Shown: in pieces, positions 8,805 through 16,889 of the stretch | How positions within the stretch are numbered: position 1 is the stretch's first letter | Layout: each line of letters begins with the position of its first letter | NCBI GenBank assembly: GCA_949285075.1 | Contig: CASDXF010000038.1 | Location: 1 to 48,048 of the forward strand | Direction of reading: 5' to 3' | Origin: an uncultured Bacteroides sp. | GTDB lineage: Bacteria; Bacteroidota; Bacteroidia; Bacteroidales; Bacteroidaceae | Length of the DNA: 48,048 nt | Program-made: the position numbers and the translations under genes | Notes under the pieces: model-generated | Seen by the model: the letters and a program-made list of their open reading frames with translations, nothing else | Databases searched by the model: none | What the model was told of the DNA's origin: nothing

Positions 8805-9725
8805 ATGGGAAACAAGCAGAGAAAGTCACCCGCCGAGAGAGAGAAAGCAAAGTACACTGACTACATGGTAAAGGAGCCAATGGGGCTTATGGAGTTCTTA
8901 GCCTCCAAGATGCCGGATGCGAGCCGGACCAAACTGAAATCGCTACTGACCAAACGAGTCGTATTCGTAGACAAGAAGATTACCACGCAATACAACTTCC
9001 CCCTGACACCGGGCATGAAGGTGCAGATAAGCAAGGAAAGGGGAAAGAGGGAGTTCCGCAACAGACTGATGGACATCGTGTACGAGGACCGATACCTCAT
9101 CGTAATCGAGAAGAAGACGGGACTACTGTCTGTCAACACCGAAAGGCAGAAGGAGAGGACCGCGTACACCATACTGAACGAGTACGTGCAACGCTCGGGA
9201 AAGCAACGGAGAGTCTACATCGTCCACCGATTGGACAGGGACACGTCGGGACTGATGATGTTCGCCAAAGACGAGATGACACAGCAGAAACTGAGGAGCA
9301 ACTGGCACGGCATAGTGACCGACCGACGGTACGTGGCCGTAGTGGACGGGGATATGGAGAAGGACGAGGGCACTGTGGTGTCATGGCTCACCGACCACAA
9401 GCTGTACGTCAGCTCCAGTCCGTACGACGACGGCGGAGAGGTGGCCATCACCCACTACAAGACCATCAAGAGGGCCAACGGCTATTCGCTGATGGAGCTG
9501 AAACTGGAGACCGGACGGAGGAACCAAATCCGCGTGCACATGCAGGACCTGAAACATCCCGTGGTGGGCGACGGCAGATATGGAAGGGAGGACGGGCCGA
9601 ACCCCATAGGACGCTTGGCCCTGCACGCCTTCAAGCTATGCTTCGAGCATCCGGTGACGGGGGAGCAGATGGCCTTCGAGACCCCCTACCCTCCCGAGTT
9701 CAAGAGACTGGTACTGAAGAAATAA
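8805..9725 (+). CDS. RluA-family 23S rRNA pseudouridine synthase
   Basis: 306 aa. An S4-like N-terminal RNA-binding region (about residues 25-75, LMEFLASKMPDASRTKLKSL) is followed by the RluA catalytic domain: YLIVIEKKTGLLSVN, the signature HRLDRDTSGLMMFAKD with catalytic Asp, and the late motifs LETGRRNQIRVHMQ and HPVVGDGRYG, ending LALHAFKL. It converts specific uridines of 23S rRNA to pseudouridine; which of RluA/C/D positions cannot be told. Co-directional with rlmD, 35 nt apart, and closed by a strong hairpin terminator directly after the stop. Confidence 0.92.
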   Translation: MGNKQRKSPAEREKAKYTDYMVKEPMGLMEFLASKMPDASRTKLKSLLTKRVVFVDKKITTQYNFPLTPGMKVQISKERGKREFRNRLMDIVYEDRYLIVIEKKTGLLSVNTERQKERTAYTILNEYVQRSGKQRRVYIVHRLDRDTSGLMMFAKDEMTQQKLRSNWHGIVTDRRYVAVVDGDMEKDEGTVVSWLTDHKLYVSSSPYDDGGEVAITHYKTIKRANGYSLMELKLETGRRNQIRVHMQDLKHPVVGDGRYGREDGPNPIGRLALHAFKLCFEHPVTGEQMAFETPYPPEFKRLVLKK

Positions 9726-9727
9726 AG

Positions 9728-9757
9728 CGAGGCGGACACTGTCGGGTGTCCGCCTCG
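9728..9757. terminator. 12-bp hairpin after the pseudouridine synthase gene
   Basis: CGAGGCGGACAC (9728-9739) pairs perfectly with GTGTCCGCCTCG (9746-9757) around a 6-nt loop, beginning 3 nt after the stop. Only a weak T-run follows. Its inner part, GGACACTGTCGGGTGTCC, closely resembles one unit of the palindrome arrays at 12087 and 37631. Confidence 0.75.
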
Positions 9758-9794
9758 TTCCGTTACGGGGAAGGCCAGAGGCGAGCGTCTCCGC

Positions 9795-10205
9795 TCACCA
9801 CATCTCAAGCACGAAGGGGAAGCCCTCCGAGTAGTCGTCGAGGTAGAACACCCCGGTCATGCGTCCCCGGCCCACATACACGTCGTCCATATAGGACACC
9901 CCGAGCGAGCCGTAGTCGAGCACCATATTGTTGGAGTAGGGCGATTCCCAATACCACTGGAAGCGGTAGCGTTGATAGAAGTCGCCATTCCAGTAGTACT
10001 GATACTCCTCCCCGAAGCCGTCGGGGTCGAAGTGGAACTCACTGTAAAGGCGCTCGCCGAACTCCGCGTTCATCCCGATGTCGCCCACCCAAGTGCGGCC
10101 GAACAACTCATGTTCCAAGTCGTAGTTGTCGTCCTCGCAAGAGGTAAAGCCCGCGAGCAGCAGCACCGCCGCCCACAAGCGTAACTGTCTGATGAAGGTC
10201 TTCAT
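9795..10205 (-). CDS. Small hypothetical lipoprotein, lipocalin-like
   Basis: 136 aa. Starts with a basic-hydrophobic signal and lipobox LLLAGFTSC (Cys about residue 23), so the mature form should be an outer- or inner-membrane lipoprotein. The rest is rich in Tyr/Trp/Phe and short beta-strand-like pieces (GRTWVGDIGM, YSEFHFDPDGFGEEYQYYW, RGRMTGVFYLDDYS), reminiscent of the small lipocalin-like or DUF-type lipoproteins common in Bacteroidales, but no family is certain. Divergent from the radical SAM gene at 10319. A TACCTTCG -7-like element (10245-10238) and a GTTAC/GTAAC inverted repeat (10222-10236) lie upstream. Function unknown. Confidence 0.7.
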   Translation of the reverse strand: MKTFIRQLRLWAAVLLLAGFTSCEDDNYDLEHELFGRTWVGDIGMNAEFGERLYSEFHFDPDGFGEEYQYYWNGDFYQRYRFQWYWESPYSNNMVLDYGSLGVSYMDDVYVGRGRMTGVFYLDDYSEGFPFVLEMW

Positions 10206-10318
10206 GATTCGTCTGCGTTATGTTACGTTGAGTAACGCGAAGGTAGCATTTATTCCACAGCGGGCGCAGGACGGGAGACGTTTTTTTATACCTTCGCGCC
10301 GCTAACGGAGGATTTCGC

Positions 10319-11956
10319 ATGAAACTTTTATGGATAGACTTAAACAGCTCCTACGCCCACTCCTCGCTCGCGCTGCCGGCGCTGCACGCTCAGGCGGGCG
10401 ACGAGGGCGGCGTGGAGTGGCACGTCCTTTCGGCCACGGTGGGCGAGCCTATGGCCGAGGTCGTGGCCCGGGCCAGTGAGCTTCGGCCCGACGCAGTGGC
10501 GGCTACCTGCTGGCTGTTCAACCGCGAGAGGCTGCTGCACATCGTGGCGAGGGTGAAGGCCGTCGCGCCCCGGTGCGTCGTCCTGATGGGCGGGCCCGAG
10601 TTCTTGGGAGATAACGAGGAGTTCCTCCGCGCCCACCGCTTCGTCACCGCGGTGCTGAGGGGCGAGGGCGAGGAGGTCTTCCCGCGGTGGCTGAAGGTGT
10701 GGGACGGCCCCCGCCACCGGTGGGACGGGATAGAGGGGCTTTGCTACCTCGATGAGCGGGGGGCGTACAGGGACAACGGCACGGCCCGCATCGGCCGCTT
10801 CGACCGCTTGGCCCCGCCCGAGAGTAGCCGCTTCTTCCGGTGGGACAAGCCCTTCGTGCAACTGGAGACTACCCGGGGGTGTTTCAATACCTGCGCCTTC
10901 TGCGTCAGCGGCGGGGAGAAGCCGGTCAGGGCCTTGCCCATAGAGGCCGTCGAGCGGCGTCTCCGCGACATACACGGGCACGGCGTGCGCGACGTCAGGG
11001 TGCTCGACCGCACCTTCAACTACAACGGGCGAAGGGCGAAGGAACTGCTCGACCTCTTCCGGCGATACCCCGACACCCGCTTCCACCTTGAGATACACCC
11101 CGCACTGATGAGCGACGGACTGAGGCGGGAACTCGCGGAGATGCCCCCCGGACTGCTGCATCTGGAGGCGGGCATCCAGAGCCTGAGGGGGAGCGTACTG
11201 GAGCGGTGCGGCCGCACGGGAGGCATCCGTGAGTCGATGGACGGCCTGCGCTTCCTCTGCTCCCTGCCCAATATGGAGACGCACGCCGACCTCATAGCGG
11301 GTCTGCCCCTCTATCGCTTGGACGAGATATTCGACGACGCACGCACACTGGCCGGCTACGGGGCGGCGGAGATTCAGCTGGAGACGCTCAAGGTGCTGCC
11401 GGGCACGGACATGAGGCGGCGGGCCGAAGAGTGGGGAGTGAGCTACGCTCCCCTACCCCCTTACGAGGTGTTGGAGACGAGGGAGACCACCGCCGCCGAG
11501 CTGCAAACGGCCGCCCGACTGTCGAGGCTGCTCGACGGGTTCTATAACGCGAAGCCGTGGAGGAAGGTCGTGAGACGGCTCATCGTAGAGTCGCCCCTTT
11601 TCCTCCGTCAGCTACTGGACTACCTGACGGGGGCGGGCGTGATAGACACCCCGCTGAGCATGGAGAGGCGGGGGCTGATGCTCTACGACTTCTGCAAGAC
11701 ACATTACCCCCACCGCCTCGCCCGCGTCAGTGAGGCGTGGATAGAGGCGGGTATGTCACTCAAGAAGGCTCCGGCGGAAAACGTCCGCACCAAGCGGCTC
11801 TCTCCTCCCCCGCGATGGACGGTGGTCTATGGCAGCTACGACGAGCGGATGCGCCTCTGCTTCCTGCCCGAGGGCGACGGAGAGGGCGGGCTGTGGTTCG
11901 GCTTCGAGACCGACACCCAACGCCCCACCCCGGCGTTCAAGGCCGTCACCCCTTAG
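10319..11956 (+). CDS. B12-binding domain radical SAM protein (DUF4080 type)
   Basis: 545 aa, cytoplasmic. Residues 1 to about 130 form a B12-binding Rossmann-like domain (MKLLWIDLNSSYAHSSLALP, VAATCWLFNRERLL, VVLMGGPEF). The radical SAM core carries CFNTCAFC (Cys 188, 192, 195), the CxxxCxxC ligands of the 4Fe-4S cluster. Further TIM-barrel motifs are VRVLDRTFNYNGRRA, LLHLEAGIQSL and HADLIAGLPLYRLDEIFDD. The C-terminal part (about 390 on) matches the DUF4080 layout. The family resembles tRNA-modifying or methyl-transferring B12 radical SAM enzymes, but the substrate is not known. It stands alone, followed by a hairpin and the first palindrome array. Very GC-rich. Confidence 0.88.
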   Translation: MKLLWIDLNSSYAHSSLALPALHAQAGDEGGVEWHVLSATVGEPMAEVVARASELRPDAVAATCWLFNRERLLHIVARVKAVAPRCVVLMGGPEFLGDNEEFLRAHRFVTAVLRGEGEEVFPRWLKVWDGPRHRWDGIEGLCYLDERGAYRDNGTARIGRFDRLAPPESSRFFRWDKPFVQLETTRGCFNTCAFCVSGGEKPVRALPIEAVERRLRDIHGHGVRDVRVLDRTFNYNGRRAKELLDLFRRYPDTRFHLEIHPALMSDGLRRELAEMPPGLLHLEAGIQSLRGSVLERCGRTGGIRESMDGLRFLCSLPNMETHADLIAGLPLYRLDEIFDDARTLAGYGAAEIQLETLKVLPGTDMRRRAEEWGVSYAPLPPYEVLETRETTAAELQTAARLSRLLDGFYNAKPWRKVVRRLIVESPLFLRQLLDYLTGAGVIDTPLSMERRGLMLYDFCKTHYPHRLARVSEAWIEAGMSLKKAPAENVRTKRLSPPPRWTVVYGSYDERMRLCFLPEGDGEGGLWFGFETDTQRPTPAFKAVTP

Positions 11957-12018
11957 CCTCTCCCGACGGACGCCTCCCCCGAGGCTTCCTATACATTAAT
12001 ATATATAGTATATATCGG

Positions 12019-12057
12019 ACACCCCCGCAAGCGTCATCCGGTCGCCCGCGGGGGTGT
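12019..12057. terminator. Hairpin after the radical SAM gene
   Basis: ACACCCCCGC (12019-12028) pairs with GCGGGGGTGT (12048-12057) across a 19-nt loop, about 60 nt after the stop. No clear T-run follows. It separates the upstream gene from the palindrome array. Confidence 0.5.
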
Positions 12058-12086
12058 GTCGCGTCTACCCTCAAGGGTAGGTGGCG

Positions 12087-12406
12087 GACACTGTCGACAG
12101 TCACCACCGGACACTTACGTATGTATCGAATGGACACTGTCGAAAGTGTATGGTAGACACTATCGATAGTGTGGGGGGGACACTTTCGATAGTGTGGGGG
12201 GGACACTTTCGATAGTATGGGGGGGACACTTTCGATAGTGTGGGGGGGGACACTTTCGATAGTGTGGGGGGGGACACTTTCGATAGTGTGGGGGTAGACA
12301 CTTTCGATAGTGTCGGGCGGACACTTTCGATAGTGTCGGGCGGACACTTTCGATAGTCTCGGGGTGACACTTACGTATGTCCTCGGGCGGCGCTTATGTG
12401 AGTGTC
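12087..12406. repeat. Array A: 14 tandem palindromes, 23/24-nt period
   Basis: Units start at 12087, 12110, 12133, 12156, 12179, 12202, 12225, 12249, 12273, 12297, 12320, 12343, 12366 and 12389: steps of 23 except 24 where the G-spacer gains a base. The core is about 17-18 nt, consensus GACACTTTCGATAGTGT, followed by a 6-7-nt spacer that is mostly poly-G in the middle units and CGGGCG near the end. Variants keep the palindrome: GACACTGTCGACAGT (12087), GACACTTACGTATGT (12110, 12366). The last unit, GGCGCTTATGTGAGTGTC, pairs only if G-U wobbles are allowed. A different hairpin, CTACCCT-CA-AGGGTAG (12065-12080), is in phase at the left. Located between a terminator-like hairpin and the map promoter, so possibly not transcribed. 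The same family recurs at 37631-37809. Frames with IESVPPH-like repeats on the reverse strand are by-products. Confidence 0.95.
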
Positions 12407-12469
12407 CCGAAAGCGTTCCCCGCCCCCATTTTTATCCCCTCCGGTGAACCGACTTAACGCATATTCGCG

Positions 12470-12477
12470 TACCTTTG
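12470..12477 (+). promoter_or_regulatory. -7 element for map
   Basis: TACCTTTG fits TAnnTTTG and lies 33 nt before the map ATG, downstream of array A. No clear -33 box, so moderate confidence. Confidence 0.45.
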
Positions 12478-12510
12478 CCGCTCAACGACTAAAGAAAAGG
12501 CTTCAGACTC

Positions 12511-13365
12511 ATGAACAGGTTCATTAAGGGGTTCCGGTTCACCCCATCCAACTATCCGGACGAGATAGAAGAGAAGATACAACAGTATAAGAAGCGGGGA
12601 TACAAGCTGCCCTCGCGACGACTGCTGCGAACGCCCGAGCAACTGGCGGGCATACGCGAGAGCGCGAGGATTAACACCGCCCTGCTGGACTATCTGACCG
12701 AGCACATACGCGAGGGCGTGTCTACCGAGGAGATAGACCGCATGGTGTACGAGTTCACCACACGTCACGGAGCCACGCCCGCTCCCCTCAACTACGAGGG
12801 CTATCCCAAGAGCGTCTGCGTCAGCGTCAACGAGGTAGTGTGCCACGGCATCCCCAGTCCCACCCAGATACTCCGTAGCGGAGACATCGTCAACGTTGAC
12901 GTGTCTACCATCTACAAAGGCTATTTCTCCGACGCGTCGAGGATGTTCCTCATCGGCGACGTCAGCCCCGAAGCCCGGCGGCTTGTGCGCGTCACCCGCC
13001 AGTGCATGGAGGCGGGTATCGCCGCCGCTCAGCCGTGGAACCGCCTCGGCGACGTGGGTGCGGCCATTCAGGAGATGGCCGAGAGTAACGGGTACAGCGT
13101 GGTGCGCGAGCTGTGCGGACACGGCGTGGGTGTGCGCTTCCATGAGGACCCCGACGTGGACCACTACGGACGCAGGGGAACGGGGATGCTCATCGTGCCC
13201 GGCATGACCTTTACCATAGAGCCTATGATTAACATGGGACTGCGCAACGTCACCTTCGACAAGCGGGACGGGTGGACCGTCCGTACGGCCGACGGGATGC
13301 CCTCGGCCCAGTGGGAGAACATGATACTGATTACCGAGACCGGCAACGAGATACTGACTTACTGA
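12511..13365 (+). CDS. map: Type I methionine aminopeptidase
   Basis: 284 aa. Removes the initiator Met from nascent proteins in the cytoplasm. Metal ligands are seen in order: Asp in DIVNVDVSTIYKGYFSDASR (two Asp), His in GHGVGVRFHEDP, Glu in FTIEPMINMG and Glu in QWENMILITETG; substrate His is in VCHGIPS. The N-terminal extension of about 40 residues (MNRFIKGFRFTPSNYP and on) precedes the pita-bread fold; it lacks a Cys-rich zinc finger. The TGA stop overlaps the ATG of rmuC by one base (TGATG), indicating coupling of the two genes. The gene follows array A by about 100 nt. Confidence 0.95.
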   Translation: MNRFIKGFRFTPSNYPDEIEEKIQQYKKRGYKLPSRRLLRTPEQLAGIRESARINTALLDYLTEHIREGVSTEEIDRMVYEFTTRHGATPAPLNYEGYPKSVCVSVNEVVCHGIPSPTQILRSGDIVNVDVSTIYKGYFSDASRMFLIGDVSPEARRLVRVTRQCMEAGIAAAQPWNRLGDVGAAIQEMAESNGYSVVRELCGHGVGVRFHEDPDVDHYGRRGTGMLIVPGMTFTIEPMINMGLRNVTFDKRDGWTVRTADGMPSAQWENMILITETGNEILTY

Positions 13366-14591
13366 TGGACATTGTACTGATACTGCTCTCGGGAGCCACG
13401 CTCGTGGTGGCCGCCCTCACGCTGATGTCAAAGAGCCGCGACCGCGAGGAGGCCGACCGCCTCAGGCAGGAGTTGCAGCGGCAGATGCGCGACAACCGAG
13501 ACGAGCTGAGCCGTGCCATGCGCGCGGTGAACGGCGAGCTGATGCAGGGCCTCGACAGGCACCTCAGGCAGCTTCAGGACACGCTGAGGCAGGGACTCGC
13601 CTCGGCGGGAGACCTTCAGCGGGAGCGGCTCGACGCGATGGCCCGTCAGCAGGAGTCACTGGTGCGCTCCACCGAGAAACGGCTCGACGACATGAGGCTC
13701 ATGGTCGAGGAGAAGTTGCAGAAGACGCTCAACGAGCGCATAGGACAGTCGTTCGAGATGGTACGCTCGCAACTGGAGAACGTTCAGCGGGGTCTGGGCG
13801 AGATGAAGTCGTTGGCCCAAGACGTGGGCGGACTGAAAAGGGTGCTGACCAACGTCAAGACTCGGGGCACCTTCGGCGAGGTACAGCTCGCCGCCCTCTT
13901 GGAACAGATGATGAGCCCCGAGCAGTACGAGGCCAACGTCAAGACCAAGCGGGGCGCGTCAGAGTTCGTCGAGTTCGCCATCAAGCTGCCCGGTAAGGGC
14001 GACGCGGACACCGTGGTCTATCTCCCCATCGACGCCAAGTTCCCCAAAGACGTGTACGAGCAGTACTGCGACGCATTCGAGGCGGGCGACCCCGAGCGGA
14101 CAGAGGCGACGGGCAGGCAGCTTGAGGCTACGGTGAAGAAGATGGCCCGGGACATCCACGACAAATACGTCGACCCGCCCTTCACCACCGACTTCGCCAT
14201 CATGTTCCTCCCCTTCGAGAGCATCTACGCCGAGGTCATCCGCCGCACCAGTCTGGTAGAGACTCTTCAGCGGGAGTACAAGATAGTAGTGACCGGCCCC
14301 ACCACGCTCGGGGCCATACTGAACAGCCTTCAGATGGGATTCCGCACCCTCGCCATACAGAAGCGTACGGGGGAGGTATGGGCCATACTGGGCGCAGTAA
14401 AGACGGAGTTCGGCAAGTTCGGCGGACTGCTCGCGAAGGTACAGAAGAACCTCCAAAGCGCCGGCGACCAACTGGAGGAGGTGATGGGCAAGCGCACCCG
14501 CGCCATCGAGCGCAAGCTCCGTCAGGTAGAGCGACTCCCGCAGGAGGAGAGCCGCAAGATTCTACCGATGGACGATGCGGAGGACGAGTAA
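13365..14591 (+). CDS. rmuC: DNA recombination protein RmuC
   Basis: 408 aa from the ATG overlapping the map stop; a longer frame reaching into map is rejected because MDIVLILLSGATLVVAALTL is the expected N-terminal membrane anchor. Residues about 25-150 are a long charged coiled coil, followed by the RmuC domain: LKRVLTNVKTRGTFGEVQLA, then LPIDAKFPKDVYEQYCDAF and FLPFESIYAEVIRR and GPTTLGAILNSLQMGFRTLA. RmuC limits certain recombination events and is predicted nuclease-like. It converges with the SDR gene at 14605 with only 13 nt between stops, so the two transcripts may overlap. Confidence 0.93.
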   Translation: MDIVLILLSGATLVVAALTLMSKSRDREEADRLRQELQRQMRDNRDELSRAMRAVNGELMQGLDRHLRQLQDTLRQGLASAGDLQRERLDAMARQQESLVRSTEKRLDDMRLMVEEKLQKTLNERIGQSFEMVRSQLENVQRGLGEMKSLAQDVGGLKRVLTNVKTRGTFGEVQLAALLEQMMSPEQYEANVKTKRGASEFVEFAIKLPGKGDADTVVYLPIDAKFPKDVYEQYCDAFEAGDPERTEATGRQLEATVKKMARDIHDKYVDPPFTTDFAIMFLPFESIYAEVIRRTSLVETLQREYKIVVTGPTTLGAILNSLQMGFRTLAIQKRTGEVWAILGAVKTEFGKFGGLLAKVQKNLQSAGDQLEEVMGKRTRAIERKLRQVERLPQEESRKILPMDDAEDE

Positions 14592-14604
14592 GCCCTCCGC
14601 CCGC

Positions 14605-15630
14605 TTACGCCTTGCGCGAGGCTTCAAAGGCTCTGTCGGCCGCCCGCTGAGCCGCCACAATGCGGTCGCACCAAGCGTCGAACTCCGGGTCGGACACCTG
14701 CGCCTCCGGATGGGTCAGCATATACCTCACCGACTGCCTCAGCCCTTCGGCCATCGACACGGTGCACACGAAGTCGGGCACCAGCCGCTTAATCTTCGTA
14801 TTGTCGAACACCACCGTGTTCGCCTTGTCCCCCAGTAACTCTCCGGCGAAGTCATACCCCTCTCCGTGCCTTGCCAAGAAGTCCGAGGCCACGTGCAGCG
14901 CGAGCAGGGGCCTGCCGGCGGCTTCGGCCACTGTCTCGTATATCTGGTTCCAAGTCATGCTCTCGTCGCTCGTAATGTGGAAGGCGTGCCCTATGGCGTG
15001 CGGGTTCCCCATCAGCCCCACGAACCCCTTTGCGAAGTCCGAGGAGTGGGTCAGCGTCCACAGCGACGTTCCGTCCCCCGGAATAATGACCGGCTTCCCC
15101 TCCAACATTCGCTTGACTATCTGCCAGTTTCCCTTGCTTCCATGCACGCACACCGGCGGCTTCACCCCGTTGTAGGTATGGCTCGGCCGCACCACGGTCA
15201 CGGGAAAGCCCTCCTCACGGTAAGCCTCCATCAAGACCCTTTCCGCCGCGATTTTGTCGCGCGAGTATTGCCAGTAGGGATTGAGCAGCGGCGTGCTTTC
15301 CGTGACGCGATAGTCGGTCAGCGGCTTCTGGTAGGCCGAGGCGCTGCTGATGAAGACATACTGCCTTGTCCGCCCCCGGAAGAGCCGGATGTCGCGCCGC
15401 ACTTCCTCGGCGGTGTAGGCGATAAACTGGGCCACGACATCATAGCTCTCTCCGGCGACGGCCTTCGCCACCGCCTCCTCGTCGTGAATGTCCGCCACGA
15501 TACACTTCACCCCTTCGGGCGCTCTCTTGCTTCCGCGGTTCAGCAGGGTAATGTCCCACCCTCTCGCCCGGGCCAACGCCACCGAGTCGGCGCTAATCGT
15601 GCCCGTTCCGCCTATAAATAACGCTTTCAT
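14605..15630 (-). CDS. NAD-dependent epimerase/dehydratase family protein (extended SDR)
   Basis: 341 aa. The Rossmann N-terminus MKALFIGGTGTISADSVALA has the GGTGxIS nucleotide-binding turn, and the active-site pattern appears as SSASAYQKP with YSRDK (Tyr-x-x-x-Lys). VVRPSHTYNG and GDGTSLWTLTHSSDFAKGFV are typical of atypical/extended SDRs related to chloroplast RNA-binding (CSP41-like) and nucleotide-sugar epimerases. Substrate unknown. Last gene of the minus-strand run after DUF6064, with 24 nt between; tail-to-tail with rmuC. Confidence 0.85.
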   Translation of the reverse strand: MKALFIGGTGTISADSVALARARGWDITLLNRGSKRAPEGVKCIVADIHDEEAVAKAVAGESYDVVAQFIAYTAEEVRRDIRLFRGRTRQYVFISSASAYQKPLTDYRVTESTPLLNPYWQYSRDKIAAERVLMEAYREEGFPVTVVRPSHTYNGVKPPVCVHGSKGNWQIVKRMLEGKPVIIPGDGTSLWTLTHSSDFAKGFVGLMGNPHAIGHAFHITSDESMTWNQIYETVAEAAGRPLLALHVASDFLARHGEGYDFAGELLGDKANTVVFDNTKIKRLVPDFVCTVSMAEGLRQSVRYMLTHPEAQVSDPEFDAWCDRIVAAQRAADRAFEASRKA

Positions 15631-15654
15631 ATTAATGTATGATTAAACAGTGAA

Positions 15655-16383
15655 CTATCGTTGTGATACCAGTTCCAGAAACATGGTGGTCACCAGTAAG
15701 GCCGCTACCCCGAGGCAAAGCAGTATCAACAGCCAGTTGATGTATCTCGCCTTCGGCTTCGTGTCCACGTGCAGGTCTCTCAGGAAGTATTCCCTGAAGA
15801 ACAGATACAGCCCCGGCACGGATGCGCTGGCCAACAGAAAGTCCTCCGGTATCCGGAAGAAATAAGTCTTGGACAGGCCGACCAACGCCCAGTGGCAGAG
15901 GAAAAGCACCAAGAAGATGTTCACCTTCCGGGTGAACAGCAGCAGCACTCCTATCGTGAAGATGGCCACCGAGCAAGGCATCACGAAGAAGGTCATCTCG
16001 GGAAAGGACAATCCTCTCGCCAGTGACACAAGGGGATACACGAACGGCATGGCCAACAGCACATACGAGAGGGTGTCGTACTTATAGGTACGCTCAAAGG
16101 AAGTATACCCCGTAATCACGTCCCACACCCAAATGGCGGCCATCGTTCCCCAGAACAGAGCCATTATGCCGTTGTAACTGCGGGCATCGCAGCAGATACA
16201 GTAATAAACCACCGAAATCCACACGTACAGCCCTATCATGTAGCATTTCATGGCCAACATCGTCGCTGAGCATGGCTTCCGGATGAGCGTCACGGTCAGC
16301 ACTATGCCGATAAGAACAATGGCTACCTGATAGAGCCACGTGAGCGAATTGTAATGTCCTATTGTATTCCAGAATGTCTCCAT
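15655..16383 (-). CDS. DUF6064 family membrane protein
   Basis: 242 aa, almost wholly hydrophobic with about eight membrane segments, starting METFWNTIGHYNSLTWLYQ; motifs LFWGTMAAIWVWDVITGY, YVLLAMPFVYPLVSLARGL and KTYFFRIPEDFLLASASVPGLYLFFREYFL match the DUF6064 family as I recall it from Bacteroidales. No enzymatic motif visible; function unknown. It lies between the ThrE C-domain gene (19-nt gap) and the SDR gene (24-nt gap), likely one transcription unit. Confidence 0.75.
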   Translation of the reverse strand: METFWNTIGHYNSLTWLYQVAIVLIGIVLTVTLIRKPCSATMLAMKCYMIGLYVWISVVYYCICCDARSYNGIMALFWGTMAAIWVWDVITGYTSFERTYKYDTLSYVLLAMPFVYPLVSLARGLSFPEMTFFVMPCSVAIFTIGVLLLFTRKVNIFLVLFLCHWALVGLSKTYFFRIPEDFLLASASVPGLYLFFREYFLRDLHVDTKPKARYINWLLILLCLGVAALLVTTMFLELVSQR

Positions 16384-16402
16384 ATACGCAACCGATTAAG
16401 CC

Positions 16403-16888
16403 TTAGTGTCTCGTCAGGGAGAAAGCCCTCCCCGGGAACAGGAACATGGGGAACGTAGCCCCTACCGCCAACATAAATATCACCGTACTCGCTATCAACG
16501 AATTGGAGAAGAACATCTCCATGTACTTGCCGAACTGGTCCGGCTCGTCCACAGTCTGCAAGCACATGATCAGCGAGAACACCATATTGTAGGCGAACTT
16601 CCCCGGAACCATCGGAAGCAATGCCGGAATATACATCACGGTCATCGGGCAATGGATACCCTTGCCCAACCACAAGCTGCCGAAGCCTATCACCAAAGCC
16701 CCGAACAAGGAGGAGGTAGCGATGTCCACCCCTAAATAGGTCATCAGGCAGAAACGACAAGCGTGTCCTATCGCCGCCAGTATCGCGATCATCTTAAAGG
16801 CGCGCAAGGGAGGGTCGGATATCGCTCCGAAACCAATACCCGCTATCGCCGCAAACAAACCGTCAGTCAGAATATCAAGCGCTATCAT
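16403..16888 (-). CDS. Threonine/serine exporter family, ThrE C-terminal (YjjB-like) subunit
   Basis: 161 aa with about five membrane helices (LFAAIAGIGFGAISDPP, MIAILAAIGHACRFC, SSLFGALVIGFGSLWLG). The re-entrant-like block CPMTVMYIPALLPMVPGKFAYNMV is the recognisable ThrE_2/DUF3815 motif. With the YjjP-like subunit it exports small metabolites such as threonine, serine or succinate across the inner membrane. Start ATG 16888 is 1 nt after the stop of the upstream piece. Its partner gene (16890-17575) is broken, so this subunit may lack a working partner. Confidence 0.85.
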   Translation of the reverse strand: MIALDILTDGLFAAIAGIGFGAISDPPLRAFKMIAILAAIGHACRFCLMTYLGVDIATSSLFGALVIGFGSLWLGKGIHCPMTVMYIPALLPMVPGKFAYNMVFSLIMCLQTVDEPDQFGKYMEMFFSNSLIASTVIFMLAVGATFPMFLFPGRAFSLTRH

Positions 16889-16889
16889 A

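Noticed and set aside
10340-11284. Reverse-strand frame inside the radical SAM gene
   Set aside because: The forward strand has the CxxxCxxC motif and full domain order; the reverse frame has no recognisable features.
11946-12370. Reverse-strand reading frames with repeated IESVPPH- or RKCPP-like peptides across array A
   Set aside because: The peptide repeats arise from translating a 23/24-nt DNA repeat in all frames; several frames give similar peptides, there is no promoter, and the frames cross a hairpin and the end of another gene.
12087-12406. CRISPR array or plasmid origin iterons
   Set aside because: Spacers of 6-7 nt are far too short for CRISPR. No replication or partition gene is nearby, so an origin is unsupported although iteron-like spacing is noted.
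13272-13364. N-terminal extension of RmuC into map
   Set aside because: The extension is an out-of-frame translation of the map 3' end; the TGATG overlap and the membrane-anchor start at 13365 fit RmuC.
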